Source: UBA4093 sp036676455
Lineage (GTDB): Bacteria; Cyanobacteriota; Sericytochromatia; S15B-MN24; UBA4093
DNA length: 64,000 bases
Direction of reading: 5' to 3'
NCBI GenBank assembly: GCA_036676455.1
Contig: JAKFCW010000117.1
Location: 1 to 64,000, forward strand
A program made the translations under genes and the position numbers. Positions within the stretch are counted from its first letter, which is position 1, and the number at the start of each line of letters is the position of its first letter. Shown here in pieces: positions 34,661 through 43,125 of this stretch. The notes below the pieces were generated by a model. The model saw only the letters and a list, made by a program, of their open reading frames with translations. It was not told the origin of the DNA and did no database searches.

Positions 34661-34732
34661 GCCTTGATTACTTGGGCTTAACGCCCGTTAAAGGGCTTAT
34701 CGTTCAATCAAGGCTTACAGTTGCTTATCGGT
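34661..34732 (-). promoter_or_regulatory. Sigma-28-like -10 and hairpin leader of the EF-hand gene
   Basis: On the minus strand ACCGATAA (complement of 34725-34732) matches seven of eight bases of the sigma-28 -10 GCCGATAA; a CAAA lies 14 bases upstream. Just downstream, GCCTTGATT (34661-34669) pairs with AATCAAGGC (34706-34714), enclosing the palindrome TTAACGCCCGTTAA (34678-34691) and a second CGATAAG. The stretch is much richer in A+T than its surroundings. Confidence 0.4.
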
Positions 34733-35028
34733 CTGTCAAACCTTCTTTTGGATTCTGTTAAATCCGTGGAGGCTTTAGCCCGGCATAACCGTTGCCGACT
34801 CACGCCTACTATACCCTCGGATGGCTGTCTTTCCTCCATGCCCCGGCCCGAGACCCTCTCGAAGGGAGGGTTTCGGACGGCCTCACGCGGCAGAAGCGCG
34901 GGGCAGGGGCTGCGGGAAGGCCTGTCTTTCGTGTATGATCACCAGGTGACCACCGCTCGGGGCCGTCCGGAGATTCACGTGCCGGATGCCACCTGAAGCG
35001 GGAATTAGCCTCCCCGGAGAGAACTGCG
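34733..35028. other. Intergenic region without a convincing gene
   Basis: About 300 bases between divergent genes. A -10-like TATGAT at 34934-34939 could serve the lipoprotein gene at 35029. A 91-codon open frame inside (34721-34996) has no ribosome site and no coding character, so I do not call it. Confidence 0.6.
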
Positions 35029-36369
35029 TTGCTCCCGACCAAGCGTTCCAAGCTTTCCCTGGCGTCCATCCTCTTGCTGGGATCGGTGCTGCTGGTCGCA
35101 TGCGGGGAAGCGCTTCCCAATGTGCCCAATGGGCCTGCGATCCCCGAGCGTCAGGTCATCGCCAAGAGCACCGAGCTGCCGGGACGGGTCATCCGCGACC
35201 GTGGCGTCCTCATCCTCGAGACACGTGGCACCCTCTTCCAGGCGGGAGTCCAGCAGGGCACCCTCATGCGCGAAAAGCTCCGCGACCTCTTGCGCGACTA
35301 CCACGAGCGCCGGGCCTTCTCGGCCTTCTTGTTGACTCCCGGCTTCGCCCACCGCTTCTACGCGGGTCGCCAGCAGCAGCATCTCACCCCCGACGAGCGG
35401 GACTTCCTGCGGGGCCTCGCCATGGGATCCGGATTCTCGCTCGACGATCTGCTCTTGCTTTCCGCGGAACCGCCTTACGCGGCCTTTTCGAAGCAGCTTT
35501 CCGCGATCTTGCCGGGAGGCGGATCCTTCATCGCCCGCGGCAAGGCTAGCCGGGACGGCAACGCCCTCGTCGGGCGCGTTTCGGACGACCTTGCCTTCGG
35601 GATCCGGCAGCGCTACGCCATGCTCTGGGTCCATCACCCGGAGTCAGGTCCTGCCTGGGTGGCCTTGACGAAGGTCGGCTCTTTGGCGGCCGAGGCCGCC
35701 TGGAGCGAGAACGGCCTCTTCGCCTCCATCGACCCCGTGCCGGGTATGCCCCGCGCTGCGGGCCTGCCGCCACGCTGGCTCACCTTGCGCCTGATGAATG
35801 CCCAGAACCCGGATGCCGCGGAGGCCGAGCTGCGCAAGGCCGCAGGCAAGACCAGCCAGGCATTCGTCGGAACCTTGGCCCTTGGTGAGAGCGCGCGCCT
35901 CGTCGAAGCCGCCGGAGGCCGCGTGGCCGTGCGCGCGTACGGCTCGGGAGCCGCCTTGTCCGACCTCGCCCAGAGCATCGGTGCCTTGAAAGCCAAGGAG
36001 CTCGCCTCCTCGAAGTCGACTCCGCGAGATGAGCGCTTTGGCAAGCTGCTGGCCTCCCAGTACGGCCAGCTGGATCCCGAGCGCGCCATGAGCGTGCTCT
36101 CGGACCTCATCGACCCGGCTTCCGGAAAGAGGGGACCGACTGCCGACTCGATTTCCCGCACGGTGCCGGTTCGGATGGCTCTGGGGCCTCTTGTCCTGGG
36201 GGACTGGGGCAGCCTCAAGTCCTCGGCGGCACTGGTTTACCAGCCCCGGACCTCGCGCGTCTGGGTGGCCCTGGGACGCGACCAGATCGAGAACACCTCG
36301 CAGTTCGTGCCCTTCAGCCTCGACTCCCTGCTTTCGGGGGAGAGCTCCGCCTCGGTCGATCCTCTTTAA
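35029..36369 (+). CDS. Lipoprotein related to C45 acyltransferase/hydrolases, nucleophile apparently lost
   Basis: The 446-residue protein has a TTG start with GGAGAG upstream, a signal peptide and lipobox LVAC (C25). The fold landmarks of the C45/phospholipase-B-like Ntn group follow: GTLFQAGVQQGTLMREKLRDLL near 67-88, GLAMGSGFSLDDLLLLS near 129-145, and SFIARGKASRDGNALVGRVSDD near 166-187. In active members the segment before SF contains the self-processing Cys (CSSF/CTS); here it reads GGGSF (163-167). Later ALGESARLVEAAGG also matches. It may be inactive or use Ser166. It is followed by an M28 peptidase lipoprotein in the same direction. Confidence 0.6.
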   Translation: MLPTKRSKLSLASILLLGSVLLVACGEALPNVPNGPAIPERQVIAKSTELPGRVIRDRGVLILETRGTLFQAGVQQGTLMREKLRDLLRDYHERRAFSAFLLTPGFAHRFYAGRQQQHLTPDERDFLRGLAMGSGFSLDDLLLLSAEPPYAAFSKQLSAILPGGGSFIARGKASRDGNALVGRVSDDLAFGIRQRYAMLWVHHPESGPAWVALTKVGSLAAEAAWSENGLFASIDPVPGMPRAAGLPPRWLTLRLMNAQNPDAAEAELRKAAGKTSQAFVGTLALGESARLVEAAGGRVAVRAYGSGAALSDLAQSIGALKAKELASSKSTPRDERFGKLLASQYGQLDPERAMSVLSDLIDPASGKRGPTADSISRTVPVRMALGPLVLGDWGSLKSSAALVYQPRTSRVWVALGRDQIENTSQFVPFSLDSLLSGESSASVDPL

Positions 36370-36431
36370 GGATTGATTAAAATCCGTTTATCCCTTATCC
36401 TCGTTCTGACACGGAAACGAGGGAGGGTCGG

Positions 36432-37457
36432 ATGAAGAAGTTTGGAAGCCTGGCTTTGGTCATCGTGCTGGCCGCCTGCGGGGGGCCGTCGCCGTCCCTT
36501 CGATCCGAGCTTGGCGCGTCGCTGTCGGGAGCAGCTGCGAGCAATCCCCTGGATGCCGGCCGCGCGATCGCGCATGTCGCCTACCTGACGGAGCCCACTT
36601 TGGCCGGTCGCATGACGGCCTCGGAGGGGGACGCGCTCGCCAACACGTACCTGGTGGAGCAGTTCCGCAAGCTGGGTCTGTCGGTCATGCTTCAGCCGTT
36701 CACCCATTCGCGTTTCAGCGGGACGGCCTACAACGTCATCGCCGTCTTGCCGGGCTCGGAGCAGCCCGATCGCTTCGTCGTCGTCGGCGCACACAAGGAT
36801 CACCTGGGCAAGCGCGGCAACACCATTTACTTCGGGGCCAACGACAACGCCGGTGGCACGGCTGCCGTGCTCGAGATCGCGCGGGTCATGGTCGAGCGGG
36901 CCAAGGCCGGCCAGGGGCCCAAGTCCAGCGTCATGTTCATGGCCTTCTCGGGGGAAGAGCTGGGGCTGATCGGCTCGACGCATTACACCCGCAACCCGGT
37001 CGTGCCGAGCGCGGATGGCTCCCAGCCGATCGCCCTCAAGCAGATTGCCGGAATGGTCAACCTGGACTGCATCGCGGTGGGCAAGTCCGATTCGCTCGGA
37101 ACGGACTGGATCTCGACGGGGGCGAAGTCGGTGAGCGCCATCGAGGCGATCGCCCATCGCCGGGGCATGACGCCCCGTTACGGTGAGTTCAAGGTGCCTC
37201 ACGGCGAGCGGGATCATGCCCATGAGGCGCTGCCGCCTGGAGCCTCCAGCGACCATGCTGCCTTCCGTAAGGCCGGCGTCCGTGCCATCTGCTACTATGC
37301 TGAACCGGTCTTCAGCAAGTACCTTCACACTCCGGACGACACGCTTCCCGAGCGGGACCGGATTCCCAAGGCGGAAGCCGATCGCTTCAACCCGGCCAAC
37401 CTGGTCCGGATCGGGGCCATCGGCTTGGACACCGCGACGCTCTGGGCCAACGAGTAA
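36432..37457 (+). CDS. M28-family zinc aminopeptidase lipoprotein
   Basis: The 341-residue exported protein has a lipobox LAAC at about residues 12-15 and a complete M28 di-zinc site: His and Asp in GAHKDHLG, Asp in GANDNAGGTAA, the Glu pair in FMAFSGEELGLIGS, Asp in NLDCIAVG and His in YLHTPDDT. It is probably anchored to a periplasmic membrane face and trims peptides. Upstream, CCTCGTT/AACGAGG (36399-36422) can form a small hairpin ending at the GGGAGGG ribosome site. It converges on the PRC-barrel gene with 13 bases between the stops. Confidence 0.9.
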   Translation: MKKFGSLALVIVLAACGGPSPSLRSELGASLSGAAASNPLDAGRAIAHVAYLTEPTLAGRMTASEGDALANTYLVEQFRKLGLSVMLQPFTHSRFSGTAYNVIAVLPGSEQPDRFVVVGAHKDHLGKRGNTIYFGANDNAGGTAAVLEIARVMVERAKAGQGPKSSVMFMAFSGEELGLIGSTHYTRNPVVPSADGSQPIALKQIAGMVNLDCIAVGKSDSLGTDWISTGAKSVSAIEAIAHRRGMTPRYGEFKVPHGERDHAHEALPPGASSDHAAFRKAGVRAICYYAEPVFSKYLHTPDDTLPERDRIPKAEADRFNPANLVRIGAIGLDTATLWANE

Positions 37458-37470
37458 GACTCCTCCCGGC

Positions 37471-38100
37471 TCAGCGGGGTTTTCGCCGTCGCGGGGGGAT
37501 CTCGTCGCCGCGGACCTTGAGGCGGATCGCGTCGTCGATGCTCTCCACCCAGTCGATGGGGGCCTCCAGCTCGCGGGCGAAGAAGAACCCTTTGCGGATG
37601 ATCATGCCCGTGGCGCGACCGGAGGCCTCGTCATAGACCACCTCGTCGAGGTGGCCCACCTTGCCGTCGCGGCCATGCACCTCGGTGCCCGATTTGAGCC
37701 CATGCGCGCCGGGGGGCAGGTTGGCATGCGGGTTGCCTGGCGTGCTGCTCGGGTGGGACGGCAGGTACCAGCCCAGCACGTTGGACGGCCAGAGCAGGCC
37801 GACCGGGTGAAGATCCCCCAGGGGCGCGTCCGTGGGCATCGCCGGAGCCGAAGCCGTCCCCGTGTAGGCCAGGTAGTCGGGAAGCGCCTCTGCATCCTTC
37901 AGGTGGAGGTCGGTCCATACCCGGTCGCCCTCCACGCGCGTGAGGTGCGCGGTCGGGACCAGCTTCTCCCAGGGGTGCAGCCCGCCGCGCTCCACCACGA
38001 GGTGCGTGACCCGCTCGCCCAGCGGCTCGATCACGATCTGGGTCAGCGTCCCGAGCTTGCCGTCGGGACCCAGGACCTCCGCTCCGATTTCAAGGTTCAT
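37471..38100 (-). CDS. Protein with two PRC-barrel domains
   Basis: The 209-residue protein has an N-terminal PRC-barrel (MNLEIGAEVLGPDGKLGTLTQIVIEP..VTHLVVE) and a second one near 130-200 (GTEVHGRDGKVGHLDEVVYDEASGRATGMIIRKG), joined by a Pro-rich linker with hydrophobic residues. PRC-barrels occur in RimM, photosynthetic reaction centre H and stress proteins; this two-barrel arrangement is common in soil bacteria and of unknown function. No signal peptide. Confidence 0.8.
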   Translation of the reverse strand: MNLEIGAEVLGPDGKLGTLTQIVIEPLGERVTHLVVERGGLHPWEKLVPTAHLTRVEGDRVWTDLHLKDAEALPDYLAYTGTASAPAMPTDAPLGDLHPVGLLWPSNVLGWYLPSHPSSTPGNPHANLPPGAHGLKSGTEVHGRDGKVGHLDEVVYDEASGRATGMIIRKGFFFARELEAPIDWVESIDDAIRLKVRGDEIPPRRRKPR

Positions 38101-38227
38101 GCCGCTTCCCCCTGCTTCTTGCTTGGTCGTATCCCCCCATGTTCAGTGATTGTTAAGATAGTTTAAGCATGCTCCGGGCGCCCGGTCAAGGTTCATGCCG
38201 ACGGGTACGGGACCGTGCAAACCCCGC

Positions 38228-39877
38228 TCAGCTCAGGTGGGTCCGGATGATCGTGACGACCAGGTAAATTCCCAGCACGAACGACATGATGAACCCCAAG
38301 AGACCGAGGACCGGATGCCCGAGCCAATGCGGCCCCGCCCCGCTGGCGATGATCATGGCCGAGGCGATCGCCAGCGCAGCGAAGACGATCCCCAGCACCA
38401 GCCGGTTCATCCAGACGCCGAACGGCTCGAGGGCCTCTTTCAGCGCGATGTGCTCGAACTGGATGCGGATGCGGTTGTCGGCGTTGATCTTGTCGAGCAG
38501 GATGCTGATCTTGCGCGGCAGGTCGAGCGCGACCTCCGTGGCCTCGATGCCCGTGTGCATGAGGTTCATCGAGCTGACCAGCTCTCCCACCTGGTCGGCC
38601 ACCACGCGGGGCAGGTACGGCCGCAGGATGTCCAGCAGATCGGCGTCGGGGTCCAGTGCCCGGGCGATCCCGTCGATCTGGGTCAGGGCCTTCACCAGCA
38701 GCATCAGCTGCGACTGGAAGCGCAGGCGGCTCTTGAAGCCGATCCGCACCGCTTCGGTCATGACCTCGCCGACGTTCAGCTCCGACAGGGAAGTGTTATG
38801 GAACCGCGCGACCAGCCTGCCGATCTCGAGCCGGTACGTGTTGAGCTCGAAGTCCCGCATCGGCTCGCCCAGCTCGACCAGCACCTCCGCCGCGGTGTCG
38901 CCCCGCCGCCCCATCATCGCCAGCAGGAACTTGGTCACGCCGCGCCGGGTCCGCGAGTCTAGGTAGCCCACCATGCCGAGGTCGATCAGGTAGAGGTCGT
39001 GCTCCTCGGTGATCAGCACGTTCCCCGGATGGGGATCGGCGTGGAAGAAGCCGTCCTCGGCGAACTGCTGAAGGAACGCCCGCAGGAACTCGGTGGCGAG
39101 CGCCGTGTCGTGGATGCCCCCGTTGGGCTTCTTGCCGAAGACCCGCTCCATGACCACCACGCGCTGGCTGGAGTAGCCGGGATAGACCCTGGGGACCTTG
39201 ATCCGGGGAAAGGCGGCCATGTTGCGGGCCATGGTCTCGAGGTTGTAGCACTCGCGCTGGAAGTTCAGCTCCAGGTGAAGATTGCGTTCGAGCTCCTTGA
39301 CGATGCCGGTCACGTCGTAAAGCTTGCCCCATTCCGTGCGCGCCTCGACGAGCTGGGCGAGCCCCCGCAGGGCGGGGATGTCCCGCTTCACTCGCTCGGC
39401 GGCGTCCGGCCGCTGCACCTTGACGATCACCTGGGTGCCGTCGGGCAGGATGGCTTCATGGGCCTGGGAAAGCGATGCCGAGGCCAGCGGCGTGTCGTAG
39501 AAGACCATGAAGAGGTCCGCGATGCTCGCGCCCAGCTCAGCCTCGATCAGGGCCTTCGCTTGCTCGGAAGGAAAGGGCGGAATCCGGTCCTGCAGGTTTT
39601 CCAGCTCTTTGATGTACGGCGTCGGCAGCAGATCCGGCCGGGTGGAGAGCACCTGCCCCAGCTTGATGTACGTGGGGCCCAGCTCCTGAAGCGCCAAGCG
39701 AAGGTTGAGCGCGCGCATCGCATCCGGATCCGCGTCCAGGTGCGGCCGGCGCCAGGAACGCGGAATCAGGCCCTCGTGGCCCAGCTCCGCGGCGAGATCC
39801 GCGAAGCCGTAGCGCGCCATGACGGCGAAGATCTGCCGGTAGCGCCTGATCGGCGGGAGGCCCAACGGGAAGCCCAA
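38228..39877 (-). CDS. AarF/UbiB/ABC1 family atypical kinase
   Basis: The 549-residue protein has the family's KxGQ motif YIKLGQVLSTRPDLLP, the Ala-rich loop ASASLSQAHEA, VIVKVQRP, the ExD region, HADPHPGN, and the metal-binding LIDLGMVG. Two membrane helices end the chain. Members support quinone or isoprenoid-lipid metabolism; the substrate is not established. The start is TTG 39877 after AAGGGGG. It is a single gene, and its C-terminal helices match cyanobacterial and proteobacterial relatives. Confidence 0.9.
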   Translation of the reverse strand: MGFPLGLPPIRRYRQIFAVMARYGFADLAAELGHEGLIPRSWRRPHLDADPDAMRALNLRLALQELGPTYIKLGQVLSTRPDLLPTPYIKELENLQDRIPPFPSEQAKALIEAELGASIADLFMVFYDTPLASASLSQAHEAILPDGTQVIVKVQRPDAAERVKRDIPALRGLAQLVEARTEWGKLYDVTGIVKELERNLHLELNFQRECYNLETMARNMAAFPRIKVPRVYPGYSSQRVVVMERVFGKKPNGGIHDTALATEFLRAFLQQFAEDGFFHADPHPGNVLITEEHDLYLIDLGMVGYLDSRTRRGVTKFLLAMMGRRGDTAAEVLVELGEPMRDFELNTYRLEIGRLVARFHNTSLSELNVGEVMTEAVRIGFKSRLRFQSQLMLLVKALTQIDGIARALDPDADLLDILRPYLPRVVADQVGELVSSMNLMHTGIEATEVALDLPRKISILLDKINADNRIRIQFEHIALKEALEPFGVWMNRLVLGIVFAALAIASAMIIASGAGPHWLGHPVLGLLGFIMSFVLGIYLVVTIIRTHLS

Positions 39878-39961
39878 CGCGATCCCCCTTGCTCAACCTT
39901 CACGCCGGTCATTCTAGGCGCTCAGCGAAGAGGTGGACAACGATCGCTCGTGCGCGGGCTG

Positions 39962-40570
39962 CTAGGTCCTCTGGCTCAGCTGCGCACTCAACAGCGAGAA
40001 CCGATGCTCCGGAGCGAGGGCCGCCGCGGCGCTCAGCAGGCGCTCGGTGAACTTGGACTGGCTCCTTGCCTCCGACTGCTTCTGCGCGAGCACGCTGGCC
40101 TCGATCTTGGCCATGGCCTCGAGGTTCGACAGGTAGCGCTCGAGCGACTGGTAGAAGATCTGCCACTGCATGTCCACCGCGGCCCGAATGACGCGCTGCT
40201 CTTGCTGCCCCTTGTCCACCAGTTCCTTGAACTTGGCGAGCACCGACTTGAGCTTGTCGCGGAACTCCGAAAACGTCTCGCCCGCCGCAGGCTCGCGCTC
40301 CAGCATCTTGAGCATCCGCTGTGCCATCACCTGATCGACCATGTTCATTCCGCCGATCAGTTGCCGGGCCTCGAACCGCATGGCCTCCAGCGGATCTTGC
40401 TGCCGGGCGAAGGCCTGAAGGTGCCGGCTCCCCGAGATTCCCTGCGCGCGGTCTCCGGAGAGCTGCAAGCCACCCGTCCCGAGTGGTGCCTCGGCCTTCA
40501 GCAGGGGCTGGGTCCCACGCAAGGTAGCCGACTGGGAGCGAATCGGAGTCTTGCCAATTGCTTCGGTCAT
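39962..40570 (-). CDS. Unknown helical protein, polar N-terminus
   Basis: I do not recognise this 202-residue protein. ATG 40570 follows GGAGGG. The first 55 residues are polar and probably disordered (MTEAIGKTPIRSQSATLRG). Residues 60-180 are a run of amphipathic helices with coiled-coil character (GMNMVDQVMAQRMLKMLE, EFRDKLKSVLAKFKELVDKG, YQSLERYLSNLEAMAKIEASVLAQKQ). There is no signal peptide or membrane helix. GCGGATAA upstream on the minus strand (complement of 40605-40612) is a seven-of-eight match to the sigma-28 -10, without a clear -35. A filament, export or structural role is possible only as a guess. Confidence 0.6.
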   Translation of the reverse strand: MTEAIGKTPIRSQSATLRGTQPLLKAEAPLGTGGLQLSGDRAQGISGSRHLQAFARQQDPLEAMRFEARQLIGGMNMVDQVMAQRMLKMLEREPAAGETFSEFRDKLKSVLAKFKELVDKGQQEQRVIRAAVDMQWQIFYQSLERYLSNLEAMAKIEASVLAQKQSEARSQSKFTERLLSAAAALAPEHRFSLLSAQLSQRT

Positions 40571-40706
40571 ACCGGATCCCTCCACGCGAAAGCTCGTCTT
40601 CGAAGTTATCCGCCGCTTCCTTGGATCCTTGTCCGATTCAATCTTTCTTTGACGGTCTTTTAACGAAGCGCAAAAACCGCCGCTCGAGCATCCCCCTGCT
40701 TGATTA

Positions 40707-40715
40707 TGCTAGAAT
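40707..40715 (+). promoter_or_regulatory. Extended -10 promoter (TGCTAGAAT)
   Basis: TAGAAT at 40710-40715 with TG one base upstream and no clear -35. Start near 40722, about 30 bases before the sugar-binding protein ATG. Confidence 0.5.
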
Positions 40716-40752
40716 AGGGCGCGAACGTCATGATATCTCACGGACGAACAGG

Positions 40753-41655
40753 ATGGCCCGCTTGATTCGACGCAGCTTCTTGATTTTGGCCCTCTGGGCG
40801 GGGATGGCGGCGCCCACCGACGCGCATGCCTACCGGCTCGGCATGGTCTGCAAGAGCCTCGAAGGCGAGTACTGGGGGGCCGTTTCCCGCGCCGCCAAGC
40901 GCCAGGCCAAGGCCCAGGGCGTGGAGATTCTCCTGAAGGCTCCGCCGAGCGAATCCGACACCGCCGCCCAGATCCGGGCCGTCGAGCAGCTCATCGCACA
41001 AGGAGTCGACGGGATCGCCGTCGCCCCCGTCGACTCGAAGGCGCTGGGCCCGGTCGTCCGCCGGGCCATTCGTGCTGGCATCAAGGTCGTCACCTTGGAT
41101 ACCGATACCGTGGACAAGGATCGCCTCGCCTACATCGGCACCGACAACCTCATGGCGGGACGTAAGGCCGGCGAGGCCCTGCTTCAGCTCACGTCCTCAG
41201 GCAAGGTGGCCATCATCACCGGAGTGCCCACCGCTCAGAACCTTCGACAGCGCGTCGAGGGCTTCCGGCGCGCCATGCTGGGAACGCACATCCGCCTGCT
41301 CAGCGAGCAAGCGGACGACGGGAGCCGGGAGAAGGCCCTCCGCATCGCCCAGGAGACCTTGGCGGCGCATCCGGATCTCAGCGCCATCTTCACCGACAAT
41401 GCCATCGCCGGCCCCGCCGTCGGCGACGTGGTCCGCCGTTCGGGACGCAAGATCACCGTGGTCTCCTTCGATGCGACCCCGGCCATGCTCAAGCTGGTCC
41501 GCAACGGGACCGTGCAGGTCGTCATCGCTCAGAAACCCAATCACATGGGAAAGCTGGGAGTCCAGACGCTGGTCTCGGCGCTGGATGGCAAGCCCGTTCC
41601 ACCGCTCATCGCAACCGAGGTGGACGTGATCAGCGCGCCGTCGCTCAAGCGGTAG
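40753..41655 (+). CDS. RbsB-like periplasmic sugar-binding protein, orphan
   Basis: The 300-residue protein has a signal peptide (ending near DAHAY) and a type I periplasmic binding fold of the ribose/galactose family: GMVCKSLEGEYWGAVSRAAKRQAKAQGVEI, IAQGVDGIAVAPVDSKAL, GIKVVTLDTDTVDKDRLAYIGTDN, GVPTAQNLRQRVEGFRRA and PDLSAIFTDNAIAGPAVGD. No ATPase or permease is adjacent, so it may feed a distant transporter or a sensor. Its last 11 bases overlap the convergent STAS gene. Confidence 0.88.
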   Translation: MARLIRRSFLILALWAGMAAPTDAHAYRLGMVCKSLEGEYWGAVSRAAKRQAKAQGVEILLKAPPSESDTAAQIRAVEQLIAQGVDGIAVAPVDSKALGPVVRRAIRAGIKVVTLDTDTVDKDRLAYIGTDNLMAGRKAGEALLQLTSSGKVAIITGVPTAQNLRQRVEGFRRAMLGTHIRLLSEQADDGSREKALRIAQETLAAHPDLSAIFTDNAIAGPAVGDVVRRSGRKITVVSFDATPAMLKLVRNGTVQVVIAQKPNHMGKLGVQTLVSALDGKPVPPLIATEVDVISAPSLKR

Positions 41656-42010
41656 GCGCGAGCCTGACGTACGGGCAGAGATGGGCGATCGCCGACATGC
41701 TCACCTTCTGCCAGGACACGCCCTCCGAGTACTGCAAGACGATCGCGTAGCGCGAGGACGCGTCCAGATCCGCCTGGCGCATCGCCCACTTGATCACGGC
41801 CTTCACCGCCGACGGTTCCAGCGCCTCCAGCCGGCAAAGATCCAGCGTCACTCCGGCATGCCGGCGTGCCAGCGCCTCCTGATGCAACTGCTCCAGCACG
41901 CGTGTCAGAAAGTCCGCGTCGGCCTTCCCGCTCAACGCCGCGATCACGCCCTCCGGCCCCTGGGCCAGAATCAGGCGGTCGTCGCGTCCCGAGACCAGAT
42001 CCATCCTCAT
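41645..42010 (-). CDS. STAS-like regulator, partner of a diguanylate cyclase
   Basis: The 121-residue protein is a paralogue of the STAS-like protein at 52.5 kb: both share L..L.QLH-type, (I/V)KWxM(K/R)Q and the tail V(T/S)WQ..S..AI.HL. The phospho-acceptor region NSSGI of the paralogue reads EPSAV here, keeping the second Ser (S67). It starts at ATG 42010, overlapping the cyclase stop as ATGA, so the two are co-translated. I infer an anti-anti-sigma-like switch protein that sets cyclase activity, by analogy to SiaC-SiaD. Confidence 0.7.
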   Translation of the reverse strand: MRMDLVSGRDDRLILAQGPEGVIAALSGKADADFLTRVLEQLHQEALARRHAGVTLDLCRLEALEPSAVKAVIKWAMRQADLDASSRYAIVLQYSEGVSWQKVSMSAIAHLCPYVRLAPTA

Positions 42011-43041
42011 GCCTCGGCCCTCCCGGCCATCCGGACCTGATTCCGGCCTCCGTGCTTGGCCTGATACAACGCGCGATCGGCCGCCGCCACGAGCCCCTTG
42101 ACGTCCATTCCCTCGCTCAGCTCGGCGATTCCCAGGCTGGCGGTCACGTGCACGTTCCCTTCGCTCAGGATGACGGTCCACTCCTGGATGGCTTGCCGCA
42201 GCCGGTCGGCCAGAATCCAGGCCCCCTCCGCGTCCGTGAACGGCAGGATCAGGGCGAACTCCTCGCCGCCGTAGCGCGCGGCCACATCCGAAAGCCGGAC
42301 CGAGCCCCTCAAGAGCATCCCGATGCCCGCGAGCACCTGGTCCCCTGCCGGGTGGCCGTAGGTGTCGTTGATGGACTTGAAGTGGTCGACGTCCACCATG
42401 ACCAGGGTCAAGGGGTGCCGGTAGCGCCGCGCGTGGTCCAGCTGCTCCGAGAGGCGCTGGTCGAAGTAGGTCCGCGAGCCCACCCCCGTGAGGCGGTCGG
42501 TCATGGCTTCCCCGATGGCCGCGTGGTAGAGGTCGTAGAGTCCCAGGGCCATGTCCAGCTTCTCCTCGAAGGCCTCGTGGGTCTTCTTCAGAACCCGGCG
42601 GGCGTTGGCTTCGTAGAGCAGCTGCGCCATGTAGGGTGCGTAGGTCTCCAGCAGCTCCAGACCCAAACCGCTTGGCGCCTCTTCCGCTTGCAGGTAGAGC
42701 TGAGCGATGACATCGGTGCCGACGTGAAGCGGCAGGGCGACGCCCCATGCGCCGCCTTCCACGGGCCGGGAGGCGAGCCCGCGCTCGAGCATGGCCTCGG
42801 CGAGCAGGTCCCGCGGCAGGTCCAGCGGGCTTTCGGTCCCGAGCAAGGCCGCCTGATCGAGGGTGTTGCCCAGCATGAGGGTGCCCATGGAGGCTCCGGC
42901 GAGCTGGGCGGCTTGATTCAAGAGGCGTTTGGTGCGGGATTCGGGCTGGCGATCGCGTGCGGCCTCGGCGGAAAGCCGCCGGATCAAGGCCAGGGCGCCT
43001 GAGGCATCATGGGGAGATAGGGATGTCGGAGTGGAGGTCAC
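42007..43041 (-). CDS. Diguanylate cyclase with N-terminal GAF-like domain
   Basis: The 344-residue cytoplasmic protein has a GAF-like domain (about 35-145), a helix-rich linker, and a GGDEF domain from about 178 (TDRLTGVGSRTYFD, VDVDHFKSINDTYGHPAGD). The active site is GGEEF (258-262), so it should make c-di-GMP from GTP. An inhibitory-site RLSD (249-252) lies five residues upstream, predicting product inhibition. It is upstream of and coupled to the STAS gene. Input to the GAF-like domain is unknown. Confidence 0.93.
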   Translation of the reverse strand: MTSTPTSLSPHDASGALALIRRLSAEAARDRQPESRTKRLLNQAAQLAGASMGTLMLGNTLDQAALLGTESPLDLPRDLLAEAMLERGLASRPVEGGAWGVALPLHVGTDVIAQLYLQAEEAPSGLGLELLETYAPYMAQLLYEANARRVLKKTHEAFEEKLDMALGLYDLYHAAIGEAMTDRLTGVGSRTYFDQRLSEQLDHARRYRHPLTLVMVDVDHFKSINDTYGHPAGDQVLAGIGMLLRGSVRLSDVAARYGGEEFALILPFTDAEGAWILADRLRQAIQEWTVILSEGNVHVTASLGIAELSEGMDVKGLVAAADRALYQAKHGGRNQVRMAGRAEA

Positions 43042-43125
43042 GCGGGTTCCTCAATTACCAGCCGCAGGCGGTACGCGAAACGGCGATCCGCTCGGATCAT
43101 ACCCCAAGCAAGCAGCGGTAAACGT

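Noticed and set aside
34721..34996. A 91-codon + strand frame in the gap before the C45-like lipoprotein
   Set aside because: No ribosome site, no coding character, and it covers the predicted promoter of the divergent EF-hand gene.
38999..40663. A 554-codon open frame on the + strand
   Set aside because: It is antisense to the AarF/UbiB kinase and the helical protein gene; no ribosome site or domain.
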